Shown piece by piece: positions 36,421 to 47,139 of a stretch of 64,000 bases of DNA. This DNA comes from Cordilura impudica (lineage: Eukaryota > Arthropoda > Insecta > Diptera > Scathophagidae), in NCBI GenBank assembly GCA_963682025.1, contig OY821520.1:182957036-183021035 (forward strand), in the 5' to 3' direction. The translations under genes were made by a program, and so were the position numbers. Position 1 is the first letter of the stretch; each line of letters begins with the position of its first letter. Under the pieces are notes generated by a model, which worked only from the letters and a program-made list of their open reading frames with translations, was not told the DNA's origin and made no database searches.

Positions 36421-37033
36421 AGAACCAAAATAATAAAAAGTGTCTTGCATGATAAAAAAAAAATAAATAATTATGAATCGGAAATTAGAAATTTTCTTAA
36501 AATTTTAATTTTAATTAGTACATTAATTTTCAACAATGTTACTTCTCAGGAACAACGAAGTTAACGCCATAAGTTCTGAACATTTGGAATTGTAACTACT
36601 GCAATAATTTTAAAATAAATAAACCAACAATAAGTAGTGACCCCCTAAAACACCCATGGTAAATGGAAAGTGTTATATTTTCGTACAAAATGAGGATACA
36701 TAATTTGATCTGCAAAAATTCTGCTTTCCGATTTTTGGTTAATAAGGTGAAAGTTTGCTCTAAATTGAAAAACTTACTTTTTCGAATTGTCTTTTAAGAT
36801 TTATAATATCAAATGACTCATGTTTCTTAAAATGAACTATATCGTTAATACAAATTAAAGGTTTGTTAAAATAAATTTCATAAATTTAAAATTTTTTAAG
36901 TAATTAGAAGAGAATATCTGAAAAAATAAGGAACGGCTACTCAAAACAACTTATTTACTATTTGTAATTTGACTTCCGGACTAACTAAGAAAAAGTCAAA
37001 AGAAAATTAATTGTGGTCTGAAAATATTACTTG
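36421..37033. other. AT-rich spacer, no gene
   Basis: Its last ~30 bp (ATTAATTGTGGTCTGAAAAT...) are identical to DNA at 41556-41585, which lacks the element that follows here. Confidence 0.5.
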
Positions 37034-37439
37034 AAACAAGTAAGAGTGTTAAATTCGGCTATGCCGAATCTTTGATACCCTCCACCTGGGTTTTACGTTT
37101 ACATTAATATCTGGACTTCTTGCACTATTTGTAACAATATTTGAATATGTAAACACTTTGATAAACCTATTACTGAATTATTACAACAAATGTTCTGAAT
37201 TTTCATAGAGGTGTCTACATATTTTAGGTGATAAATTGGCACAATGACACCCGATTTATCCCATTTTAAATACTAACCTGATCCAGATAAATGGTTTATT
37301 TTGTAATTTTCTTTTTAATTTAAATTTTTTAATATAAAGGTGCATTTTATTTTTTACAATCCTTTTCAATTTTCCAGACCTATTAATATAGGGCACATTT
37401 GTGAGTCTGCATAGATCAACTTTCAACTCTTACTTGTTT
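37034..37439 (-). mobile_element. INE-1-like element, family C, with 14-bp inverted ends
   Basis: AAACAAGTAAGAGT at 37034-37047 is perfectly inverted at 37426-37439. Just inside the left end is the hairpin ATTCGGC-TAT-GCCGAAT (37053-37069) and ATACCCTCCACC. The body shares ACACCCGATTTATCCC-type sequence with 23.8 kb. Either one element with TIRs or two 3' ends joined tail to tail. The left boundary is supported by a matching empty-site sequence at 41.58 kb. Confidence 0.7.
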
Positions 37440-37800
37440 TTATTGTATTAAATCTATCTTTGTGTCTTTAAATTAATTAAGATAATTAAGATGAAAATAT
37501 TTAAAAAATTTGTTTTTTTTTGTTTATATCTGAACATTTTACTGATACAAGGCAAAACTAAAACTGCCAAAAATTTCAGTCAAAACTATTTTGAATGTAT
37601 TTGTTAAATATCGTATAATTTTTTTAAATTTTAAACTTTAAAGTCTTTTTAAGTCTGGTAATAACTCTATAATATGAAGGAAGTAAATATGTGGATTCTT
37701 TAATAACAGTGAAAAGTATAAAACACTTTTTTGTGCATTACATTAAAATATTTTAAATTTGCACATAATTAATTTTAGAAACATAATTAATTTTAGAAAA

Positions 37801-38048
37801 ATGTCGGATTCGTTTTTCGATGATGCTGAAAACACATCAAAGAAATACAGAACATAAAGATTTTGCTTCAGTTAGTTGAGAGACGAGAAGCTAATGGATG
37901 GCTGGAGCAGGTCAAAGGTGACGACTATAAATGCAGATGCAAGGCTTTTGAAAATATATTAAAATGCGATAAATCAGATCTAAATATATATGCTTATAAC
38001 CACTGTTATAAAAAATCTTTTAAAACCAACAGTATTGCCATAATTTGA
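37801..38048 (+). pseudogene. hAT-like transposase N-terminus with BED-type finger, broken
   Basis: A start at 37801 gives MSDSFFDDAENTSKKYRT then TAA. Shifting frame gives GWLEQVKGDDYKCRCKAFE, KCDKSDLNIYAYNHCYKKSF. The layout (acidic N-terminus with STSKKYR, GWL..VKGD.YK..C..C, SDL..HA...H.K) is that of N-terminal zinc fingers of a hAT-type family. One expected Cys is missing, so the finger is decayed. It is on the strand opposite to the hAT C-terminal piece 350 bp away, so the two are separate or inverted. Confidence 0.5.
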
Positions 38049-38057
38049 AATTGTAAA

Positions 38058-39183
38058 GATGCTAAATTGCAAAATAATATGCTTAAACGTACTGGAGTCT
38101 AAAAAAAAGATGCTAATTTTTTTTTTATAATTTCATTACCTTTATATTGAAAAATTATATACTTATTAATAAATTCTTTGATTTTTAAATCGAAAAATTA
38201 ATATAAAACATGTTTCGATTTATATTTTTTAAATTTTAATTAAAATTATTTTGGATTTCATCTGAAATTTTTTTTAACATCAAATTGAATTCATTTTAAA
38301 CTTAAATTAAATATTTTTAATTTTAGAGGGATTTTTTTTATTTAAAATATAACAGAAATTACATTATCAAAAGATACGATTATATTAGAATAATTGGTTT
38401 ATGGAATCTAACATTTCTGTGATGTCTTCGTCTTCAAGTTCTTCTTGGCTCTGATATTTTTCTGACGATCGACTTTTATCAACGACATCGCTCGGTATAT
38501 TGTAACTGTGACAGCACCGATTTTTCAATTTCAATCCTTCTTTTATACATATTACAGAACATAACAACTCGGATTTTATTCTGTTCGAAGTTTGCTTTTA
38601 ACTAAATAAACGTTCAACTTCGGCTTTTGAGAAAGACAAAACTAATATAGACAATACAAATATTGATAACTCCTTAAATGGATTTTCGCCAATAGAATTT
38701 TTCAATCCATAAAGAGGTCGTATTCAGTGTTGTATCCCAGTTTTTTTCTGTGATATAACTCCATTGGATTTGAATTTTTTCTGTTTCAGATGATATAAAT
38801 TTAAACTCTTCTAATATATTGGCTATCTGTTCTTTTATCCGATTTAATGTGTTTTGTATTGAAAATTTTTGCATTTTTTAATACAAAAATATTTTTTGGC
38901 AATCGACTTTCTATTTCATTAAAAACTGTTGTTGGTGTTTACATTCTTCTATTTCAAAATGTTTTGTTATATTTGTTGAAAGAAACGAGCAGAGTGGTAA
39001 AAGGAGTAGTACACAAAATTACTGTACTACACTTTGAGAAATTAAAACATATCAATACCATTAAAATTATATATTCAAAAATAATGAAAAAAAAATATCA
39101 AAAAAAGATGCTAAAAGCAACTTTTTATTAATAAAAGATTCTAAGTTGGCATCTAGCATCTTTTGATAAATTTTGGATGCTAA
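38058..39183 (-). mobile_element. hAT-like remnant with subterminal GATGCTAA repeats
   Basis: AAAAGATGCTA (38105-38115) is inverted at 39154-39164 (TAGCATCTTTT). GATGCTAA also occurs at 38058, 38109, 39107 and 39176, clustering at both ends of the transposase fragment. A GTTGCTA/TAGCAAC hairpin lies at about 39197-39214. Clustered short subterminal repeats are typical transposase-binding sites of hAT elements. No 8-bp target duplication identified. Confidence 0.5.
38385..38960 (-). pseudogene. hAT transposase C-terminal (dimerisation) region, broken
   Basis: Minus-strand frames in order: NEIESRLPKNIFVLKNAKIF, SIQNTLNRIKEQIANILEEF, IQIQWSYI, NPFKELSIFVLSILVLSF, SKAEVERLFS (family norm 'NAxVERxFS', the hAT dimerisation signature). 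After a stop and frame shift: LLCSVICIKEGLKLKNRCCH and an acidic tail ending DITEMLDSINQLF with a stop at 38385. The end of the protein is preserved; the catalytic core upstream is missing. Frames on the plus strand over this segment are antisense shadows. Confidence 0.75.
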
Positions 39184-39617
39184 ACGACAAAAAAAAGTTG
39201 CTAAATCTAGCAACTAAAAAGCTAAAACGGAACACTGAAAACCAAGAACAAATATTCTGTTTGACTTATAACATCTCATTTGCAAGCCATTTCAATTAAT
39301 TGTGTAAATTTTAAATGCACATCTAGCCATATCAATATCAATTATACAGAATTATAAAAATATTTTTTTATAATATCTGTATGTTTTTTATATTATTCTT
39401 ATGTAATTCTCATGATATTTTTATCTTATTTTTTATATTTTTTTCTATGTTTTTATGTTATTTTTACATAATTGAAATTGAAAATGTACAAATTAAAAAT
39501 AAATTTTAAAAAAAGTAGTGTAGGGGCAAAAAGTGGGTGTAGGGAAAAAAGGGAATTTTTTTCATAAGCGCAGAGATTTCTGAAAAAATCTCCTGTGTTA
39601 ACAAAAATATACGATAT

Positions 39618-39983
39618 CCCAGTCATCATTTCGAAGATTGTTTTAACAAAAATTACCTTACTGTGTCTTTTTCGAGCACTTTTGATGATTAAAAACTTAT
39701 TAATCACATGCGCTATTAGAAAAAGACTAGAAAATGATTTTTGCTTTCTCTTAAAAAGTAATTTATAGAAAAATTACATTAAATAAGACTCAAAAATGAG
39801 TCGAAACTGATCAGAAAAGCGGATAAAAAGGACTCTCAAGAAGATTCGCGGGTAATGTAATATTTAATCCCAACAAAAGAATATTTTGTGATCAGCAAAA
39901 GGGCGCATTTATGACTGTTTTAATAGCACATATGAGTCAAAAAGACTCTACATGATCATTTATTGCATAAAATGCTTACTTGG
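39618..39983. mobile_element. 366-bp MITE, CCCAGTCA ends (family E short form)
   Basis: Left end CCCAGTCATCATTT and right end AAATGCTTACTTGG are imperfect inverted repeats. Its two halves match the outer parts of the 2.36-kb element at 52.65-55.01 kb (CTTTTTCGAGCACTTTTGAT on the left; TATGACTGTTTTAATAGCAC on the right). Confidence 0.7.
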
Positions 39984-40190
39984 ATTTTATTCACTATCTG
40001 TAGAAACAGGTTTTTTAAGTAAAACAAATCTGCACACAATTTCAATTCGTATTTCGTTCACAATAATACGATCACTTTGTTTACTAGCTACCAGTAAAAT
40101 AAGAAAATAGTATTATAATACAGCGTAATGATGAATTGTACTTCTCAATTAGTTTATTTTTAATGTGCCATAAGAAGTTCGATTTGTGCT

Positions 40191-40450
40191 AAGAAAAGCA
40201 TGAATATATGTTTCCCAGGGCGAAGCTTCATCATTGCACTTTGATTGAGTTGAGCTCCGCGACTATTCATAATTTGAATAGCTCGTGTCTAAAATTTTTG
40301 GTAGTTGGGACTGGCGTTTGTGTTAAGAAAAGCATAAATGCATGTTTCCCAGGGCAAGGCTCGATCATTGCACAATGATTGAGCTGAGCTCCGCGGTTAT
40401 TCTTAAGTGGATAACTCTTGAAACAAAATTTTGGGAATGGCGTTTGCCTC
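40191..40450. repeat. Tandem repeat, two diverged ~134-bp units
   Basis: AAGAAAAGCATRAAT, GTTTCCCAGGGC, ATCATTGCAC, TTGAG.TGAGCTCCGCG occur at 40191 and again at 40325 in the same order. Confidence 0.85.
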
Positions 40451-40779
40451 CGTCCCCGGCATTAAATAAATTTTAAAAGTTTATTGTAATTAACATCTTT
40501 TTTTAACATTGACAAAAAATAGTATTTTTCTAAACACAAATTTTTTTATAGGGTAAATAAATATTTTATGGTTTACCTACCTACTACTTTTGAAAGCAAG
40601 TATGCAGGGTTTATACATGTACTAAAAATACAACTCTTAAAACCATACTATTTTTGCAACTCCAAAAATTTCAGAATTTTATATAAATAAAATAAAATAC
40701 CGATTTATTTTAATATGCGCTTATTATGGATATACATATACAGAATATATGAATATTATTTATAGTATTTTGATAACTA

Positions 40780-40860
40780 TTGGCAACAGTAGTACCTATC
40801 AATTTGTAACATTTTGTGATGTTATAAAAATCGCAGAATATTGATATTGATTTTATATAG
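40780..40860 (-). repeat. Dispersed repeat, inverted copy of 16.74 kb
   Basis: GTACCTATCAATTTGTAAC, ATTTTGTGATGTTATAAAAAT, CGCAGAAT read in reverse the block at 16735-16795. Confidence 0.6.
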
Positions 40861-41049
40861 TTTCTTTTATTAATTAATTAACTTAAATATTACACAAAAA
40901 AATATTGATATTGACAAATTAAGAATTATGAATTATTAACACAATGACCACAAACACAACATGCACAGCTAGACAAAATAGAAAATTTAGGAAAACAAAT
41001 ATAGGAAAACGTCATATTTTTTTTTACCTTTTCAGTGTTTTCTCGGCAC

Positions 41050-41496
41050 CTATGAATCGTATTGTCATGATTTAAAAACAGAAGCCTTCTCATAATGTTA
41101 GTGAATCATTCTCACTAAAAACGAGTGCCCTAGCTATCCTATTGAGGGCGTTATCACCAGAACACATATTCAAATGATATTTTCTAAGGACTTTTTTACT
41201 TCTTCGCTCAATTCTCGGGACCAGATTAACCGATTTGGACGATTTTAAATAGCAAACTTCTCAGGATGTTAGTGAATCATTTTTTATACTAACGAGCACC
41301 CTAGCTACCCGATTGAAGCCGTTATCGTGATTTCCACAGACGGACAGCCGGACAGACGGACATCGCTATATCAACTTCGCTTGTTATAAGGATCACAAAT
41401 GTATATATTTTATGGGGTCCAGATTTTTTTTTCTAATAATTACAAACGGAATGACAAACTTATATATACCCTCTGCACACTGGAGTGGAGGGTATA
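41050..41496 (-). mobile_element. INE-1-like element, family A, 5' half, inverted
   Basis: Reading leftward: the 5' hairpin end (CTCTGCACACTGGAGTGGAG at 41471-41490), the ACCCCATAAAATATA block, a short (GTCY)n (GGACAGACGGACATC), and two ATGATTCAC-containing blocks, then truncation near 41050. Matches the 14.4-kb copy over about 430 bp. Confidence 0.85.
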
Positions 41497-41497
41497 A

Positions 41498-41665
41498 ACA
41501 CGACAACTCATCCAACTGCAACATGTCCTTTATCCATTTTATTTTCACAAAACTTTATTAATTGTGGTCTGAAAATATTACTTGAAAACACGACAACTCA
41601 TCCAACTGCAACATGTCCTTTATTCATTTTATTTTCACAAAACTTTGTGTATACAAAAGGTACAA
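41498..41665. repeat. 90-bp tandem duplication at an element boundary
   Basis: ACACGACAACTCATCCAACT starts at 41499 and 41589, exactly 90 bp apart, with near-identical following sequence. The first unit starts where the INE-1-like end stops. Confidence 0.9.
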
Positions 41666-41754
41666 TTAAATATTTTAACCAGCGAATCAATATTCCTTGG
41701 GTTTGATGGTAATTTTATTTTGAATTCGGTTGGATTAACATTTTGTTATCTATA

Positions 41755-41810
41755 ATATTAATAATATTAAGAATATTAATAATATTAATAATATTAATAA
41801 TATTAATAAT

Positions 41811-41907
<97 letters not shown>

Positions 41908-41908
41908 T
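41755..41908. repeat. (AATATTAAT)n / (AAT)n microsatellite
   Basis: A 9-bp repeat run grades into a pure AAT trinucleotide run of about 25 copies with one interruption. Confidence 0.97.
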
Positions 41909-42243
41909 AAATAATATTAATATGCTAGGCGATTTCTTGTGACTGATGTTTTGTTCTACCGTTTTATCCCGACTTTGACCAAATGTATATTATTTGAAAA
42001 GTATTTATATTTAGCGGTTTTGCAGATTTACAGATTTTTTAATTTTTTCCTTTATTTCGAGTAAATTGCATATACAGTTGCTACTAACACATACATAAAA
42101 TTATACATATGCTATGTGTGTGTTTATTAAATTTGTTAATGTGTTTGTTAATGAGTTTGTTTTCTACATTCGTAATAATAATAAACGAAAATAGTGTTGG
42201 TTTGTGAATTGGCTAAGTTGAAAAATAAAGTTGCGTAGAAAGT

Positions 42244-42275
42244 GCAGTCGAATTTCGGGTGCTGGAATCTGCTAG
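42244..42275 (+). mobile_element. Second Helitron-type 3' terminus
   Basis: GCAGTCGAA-T-TTCGGGTGC hairpin (two mismatched pairs), the same 9-nt spacer length, then CTAG followed by T. About 30 bp upstream are also similar to the 34.66-kb end, so both belong to one family. The 5' end was not found. Confidence 0.65.
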
Positions 42276-42299
42276 TATTTCATAATATTCTATTGTTGT

Positions 42300-44000
42300 A
42301 AATGAAAAATTATTATTAATTGAAATATTTTTACCAATTATTTGTTACAATAACTTTATTCACAATTTCGATTAAAAATAAGTTTTTATAATTGAAATAA
42401 CTATTGCAATAATTAGTATTTAAGTATTTCATAGACGGCTTCACTCGTTTGCCTCAAATGAATCAGTTTAATAATTTTATTAAATTGATTGTTAAGCGGA
42501 ACTTCTAACACAGAAAACGGATTCGTTGTGACAACCGAATTTGTTGCCAACCGAATTTTGGTATCACATTATTCTGTTGTAACTACTAAATAATATTTTC
42601 GAAATAACCGTGCGTAATATGAATTTAGTTCGTACAATGAAATTAAGATTTTATTTATTGGGGCTTACTAATGTATAACTGCAGTTATTTATAAATTCAA
42701 AATAAATTAGGTCAAACATTTCAAATACATTATTGACGGATAACTGTTGACTGCACTTATAATAGTTGATAATAATTGGTGCCTTTTTTGTTCATGAGAA
42801 CCACCGATGTGCTACAATTATAAGATATGATGCATTTGTTGAATGCCCAATTCGTTAGCCGAGGCAAATGATATTGTAGCTTGATGAAAATATCCAATAC
42901 CGCCGCGGTGATAACTTCATAAATGGTGCAAATAAAAACTTGCTGGTAGCAGTAAATTATCTGCATTACGAAATCATCAATAAGTGTATAGTTTTTTTTT
43001 AAAGATTGTACGAATGGCACCGTCGAATCGAAGTTACTTTCGGTCACTTGAAAACAGGTGTGATATGTTGAGGAGTTTTTACTGATTATGTTACATGATT
43101 AGTGGTGCATACGAATTTATCTTAAAAACTTTATCGTTACACTTTTTTGTTGCTGCCTTAATTTCAACTGTTGTTGAGGGGTGGTTGCTACTAGCGATTC
43201 GTCGTATTAAAATTGGAGCTTTGTTTTACTTGTTTTCTTGGGGACCTTTCCATAAGACGTTGTCGTATTTATAGTTGAATTATTCTATTCTTATTATTCT
43301 TATTCTTGAATCGGAACGAAAATGAAAAAATTATGATTACCGTTCGTGTGTTCGGATGTAGTTGTAGTTAATGGATGTTAACATAGTTTTTAAGTTCCCT
43401 TAATATTATTATGTTAATTTTCCAAAAATGAAAAATAAATTTAATTATTAATTATTATTTCATTATTTCATTATTGTTGTCGGTATTTACAACCAAATTT
43501 ATTTCATGCAAAAAGAATTTCAGTTAAAACTTCTAATTCGGTTTTATGTTGGTTTTATTTTATAATAACCGAATTATGTATTCCTTATTATTAATTTATT
43601 TGTATTATATTTACCAACAATTTGTTTCAATATCTGTAAACATATCTTCGGTTCAAAATATATTGTGTTAATAGACTTATAATGTTATAATAGGTATAAT
43701 TTAGTTCCCTCAATTGAATTAGTATAATAATTTGCATAAAAACTTTGATTGGTAAATGGAACTTATTTTTCTAATGAAGGTACATTCAGTTTATGAGAAT
43801 AATATTTATTTGGTATTCTCAAATATTTATGAATTACAATATAAATGATTACAACCTGATTGAAGTTTTCTAGTGCTAATGGAATTCCTACGAATTCTTG
43901 ATCTGTGTGTAAATTTGGAGTTTTTGATACAATCGTTTTGTAAAAATTTTTTTGAAATACTAATAGATCAAGAAAATTAATTTTAATTATAAATTCGTGC
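42300..44000. repeat. Diverged dispersed repeats, copies 2 and 3
   Basis: Segments at 42.3-42.7 and 43.55-43.95 kb share ordered short blocks with 35.56-36.42 kb (see that entry). Strongly decayed; limits uncertain. Confidence 0.4.
42757..43047 (-). other. Unrecognised 96-codon frame, doubtful gene
   Basis: Open for 96 codons on the minus strand between two repeat segments. It begins MTESNFDSTVPFVQSLKKNY; the middle is rich in Ile, Tyr and Thr. It has no signal peptide, clear motif or family resemblance. In DNA this AT-rich a frame of this length can arise by chance. No splice or promoter context supports it. Confidence 0.15.
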
Positions 44001-44279
44001 GAATAACAATAAAAATTATTACAACCTTAATGCTCCTTGTAGGAGTAAACGAAATAAATATATATGTATATATAATAAATTTTTCTATCAGCAACCGATT
44101 CGCAACAAATATTTCTTCTCTATATATGCGTACCTTCTTTATTTTTTGAATTAAGTAGTTGTTATTTATTGCAAGGTAGTTTTTCATTTATTGTAGCTTT
44201 CTCTTAAAATATTAACAAAAAAAAAAAGAATCAATTGTTCTTAGTTGGCAAACATTTTGGCGATTAATTTGTTTATTGC

Positions 44280-45000
44280 ACAAGTTCAATTATTGAAGAC
44301 GCTAAACCGGGACAAAAAATCCAGGAAATAGTTGCGTCACGGTGATGCTATTTTCCTATAAGTTTCTGAAGAGCTGAAATACATTTTTCCTTATAAATTT
44401 ACCCATTAGCATCTAATCCTCCATTAAAAAATACTAAACAATTAATAGCACGTTCACTCCTGGCCAACTACAATAAAACCTTACAGATTGTTTTGGTGCT
44501 TTCTCAATGGAAAACTAAAAATAATATCTTGACTGCCTTTCGTGTCTTTAACTGTAATGAAATATATATCTCGTATTTCATATTTATACTGAGAGGAAAC
44601 AGATAAATTATTTTTGGAATTGCTGACTTTACCAGCATTTGATTACTTTTCTGCCTTTTAGTTGTTATTTTTTCAGCATCCATGGTATGAACGTTGGGAT
44701 CGTTTTATTTAGTATTCACATCCTCCTCCCGGTATGAGTTTTTGCTATGGTCCATGGTTTCAGCCTTTCATTTATTTCTAAATTTAGAGCCCTATAACCG
44801 ACAATTTCTGTACGAACCAGGTTTTATTTCTACTTAAGCTTATTTTCTTATAAATGATGAATTTTTTAAAATCCAATGTCCTTAAAATTTCGAACAATTT
44901 GATATTTTGTTTTGCTCACATTTTCTTTACAAAATTTACCAGCTATTTTACGACACTCTAATTCATTGAGTATAATTTCGAATATTTATGATCAGAAAAT
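44280..45000 (-). pseudogene. Probable Tc1/mariner-superfamily transposase remnant
   Basis: Minus-strand patches in order: LECRKIAGKFCKENVSKTKY and QIVRNFKDIGFKKF (helix-turn-helix-like), DTKGSQDIIFSFPLRKHQN, NGGLDAN, YKEKCISALQKLIGK, HHRDATISW, and FCPGLASS (compare WPDLAS of the WPDLA clade). This fits the group of the 28.6-kb pseudogene but with heavy decay and many frame changes. Confidence 0.4.
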
Positions 45001-46784
45001 AATACGATTCTATTACGCAATTGGCAACCATATTTTGCAGCTATATTTTTAGTGCAAAAAATTTTTTGTTGACAACGCATTTTTTTAAAGCACTTTTATA
45101 ATTATAATAATATATGGAATTTTAGTGCCCATACTCTAACTTTAATTTTATATAGTCAAAGTTATATTTCTAACATGGAAACATACATATCCATATAGAA
45201 ACTTTTAGATATTATATATTATACTTATATAATTTAAGATTTCATCACTATAAAGGAAGATTGTCAATTAAACTTAGTTATTCTTGTTGATAATTTAAAA
45301 GTTTTTATCATTGTTCGACATATAGGAATAATAACGTCATGTACAAGGGTATTTATATGAAAGTATTTCTATGTTATCTCTATCATTTATAAAAAAAAAA
45401 GAAAAGAAAACCCGTAAAGTCACAAAGTTTCTGTTCTTTAATCAGACTTTTTTAATATGGTTACTCGAAAAGTTTTGACGTTCAGACAGATGATAATTTA
45501 TTTTATTTACTTTTTTTTTGACAAATTTAAAGAAAAGATTTTTGTTAAAAAAAACTGGTCAAAGAGAAAGTGGTATGCTCCATAATCCATAAGGTCAAAT
45601 TTAAGAAATATTATTTTGAAAAATTGTATACATACGTCAATATTTTGAGAGTAATCCATGTAGAATATAAAAAATGCTACGTACATAAATGACAATGGCA
45701 AAACAAAAAAAGTTTTTCAAGGCGCTGCATATACAGTAAAATAAATAATAAAATCTTTATGTTTGTATGAGAATTTAATAGCAAAGAAGGTTGTTTACAA
45801 ATACAAACATAGCACACCTCAATACACGTATATTAGGGTGGAGCGAAATAGCTAGAAAATTTTACCGCCGCTCTAAGGGATCTGTGCGAATAGTACCATG
45901 TTGAAATTTTCAGTCACTGAATATTTGGAAAAAAAAAAAAAATTAATTCAAATAATTCACATAACTAAGTAAGTTTTTTAGATGATACTGTGACAAAATA
46001 AGAACTCGTCTAAAATATATTTTCTGAGATTGGGTCTAACTTTTATTAAAATATTTCTCAAGGTACATAAGTCATTCGTATGAAATTTGACCCTATGACC
46101 ATTCACTGACTACGATCATTTTCTGTAAAAAAAAAAATAGAATAACATCAACAATATAAACATAAAAAGTGCGTGTTGAAGTGAGTGTAGAAGTCGGCAT
46201 GGGCAATAAATAACTAAGCTGAAAACAAGACAATTTCGTAAACCAAAAAAGTCTAAGTAATTATGATAATACAATTATGATCTTTTCTTATACTGAATAA
46301 TCGCAAATATTGTTTAAAATCAAGTGTTGGTTTTTTCAAAAGAACAAACTTTTATATTTAATAATAATACAAATTTAAGTTATTAAGTTACTTCATTAAT
46401 AAAAAAAATAAAAACTCAAATTATGAAAATGCTAAAAAAATTAAATTTGCTGGATAATGGCATATTCTGAATAAAATTGAAAAACTATATTTCAAATTAG
46501 TTACTACATTCGAATATACAAATATGTAAATCATTAATATTTTGTGTTGAAACCTTTGTTTTTGATGACAGATTCACACCTAAGGCCAATGCTCTAGGAC
46601 TTATTGTCATTTCGTTTTGGGTATGGCATATCAAGTTTTATGTGTAGCAGACCTTATTTGTTGCACGTTGCACAGTGGGATGGCTTCATACATCTTTGTG
46701 GGAAAAATATAAGGACTGGGCCTAGATCATTAAAAGTTGGCACCAAACATTATATTGACTAAATGAAGAAAAAAAATGCAATTT
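45001..46784. other. AT-rich region, no gene seen
   Basis: TTAGGGTGGAGCGAAATAG at about 45833 resembles an element terminus (compare TTAGAG ends at 58.0/59.4 kb) but no partner end was found. Confidence 0.5.
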
Positions 46785-47060
46785 CAGCAAAATCGTCCAC
46801 GCCCACCGCCCGTACAGTCCAAATTGATGTTTTTGCATAAAATTTTTCCTATCCAAGCGAAAGTCTTCAAATTTGGTACATACATTTTCTAGAATAAACA
46901 AAAGATGCATACCAAGTTTCTTTAAAATCGACCACGCCCTCCGCCCACCGCCCGTACATTCCAAATTGATTGTTTCGCATAAAATTTTTCCTATTCAAGC
47001 GAAAATCTTCAAATTTGGTACATACACTTTCTAGAATAAACAAAAGATGCATATCCAAAT
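46785..47060. repeat. Tandem repeat, two ~141-bp units
   Basis: CGCCCACCGCCCGTACA, CATAAAATTTTTCCTAT, CTTCAAATTTGGTACATAC and TAGAATAAACAAAAGATGC recur at a 141-bp period. It is a GC-rich island in AT-rich DNA and causes two look-alike minus-strand frames. Confidence 0.9.
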
Positions 47061-47139
47061 TTCTGAATATTCATATATAAGCATAAAAATATTCGTATAT
47101 AAGTATAAACAAACTGAAAGCAAAATAATCAAACTTTTT

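Noticed and set aside
38847..39131. 94-codon plus-strand frame
   Set aside because: Antisense to the hAT C-terminal region, which has the recognisable motifs.
46722..47058. Two similar minus-strand frames as a duplicated gene
   Set aside because: Both are readings of the 141-bp tandem repeat.
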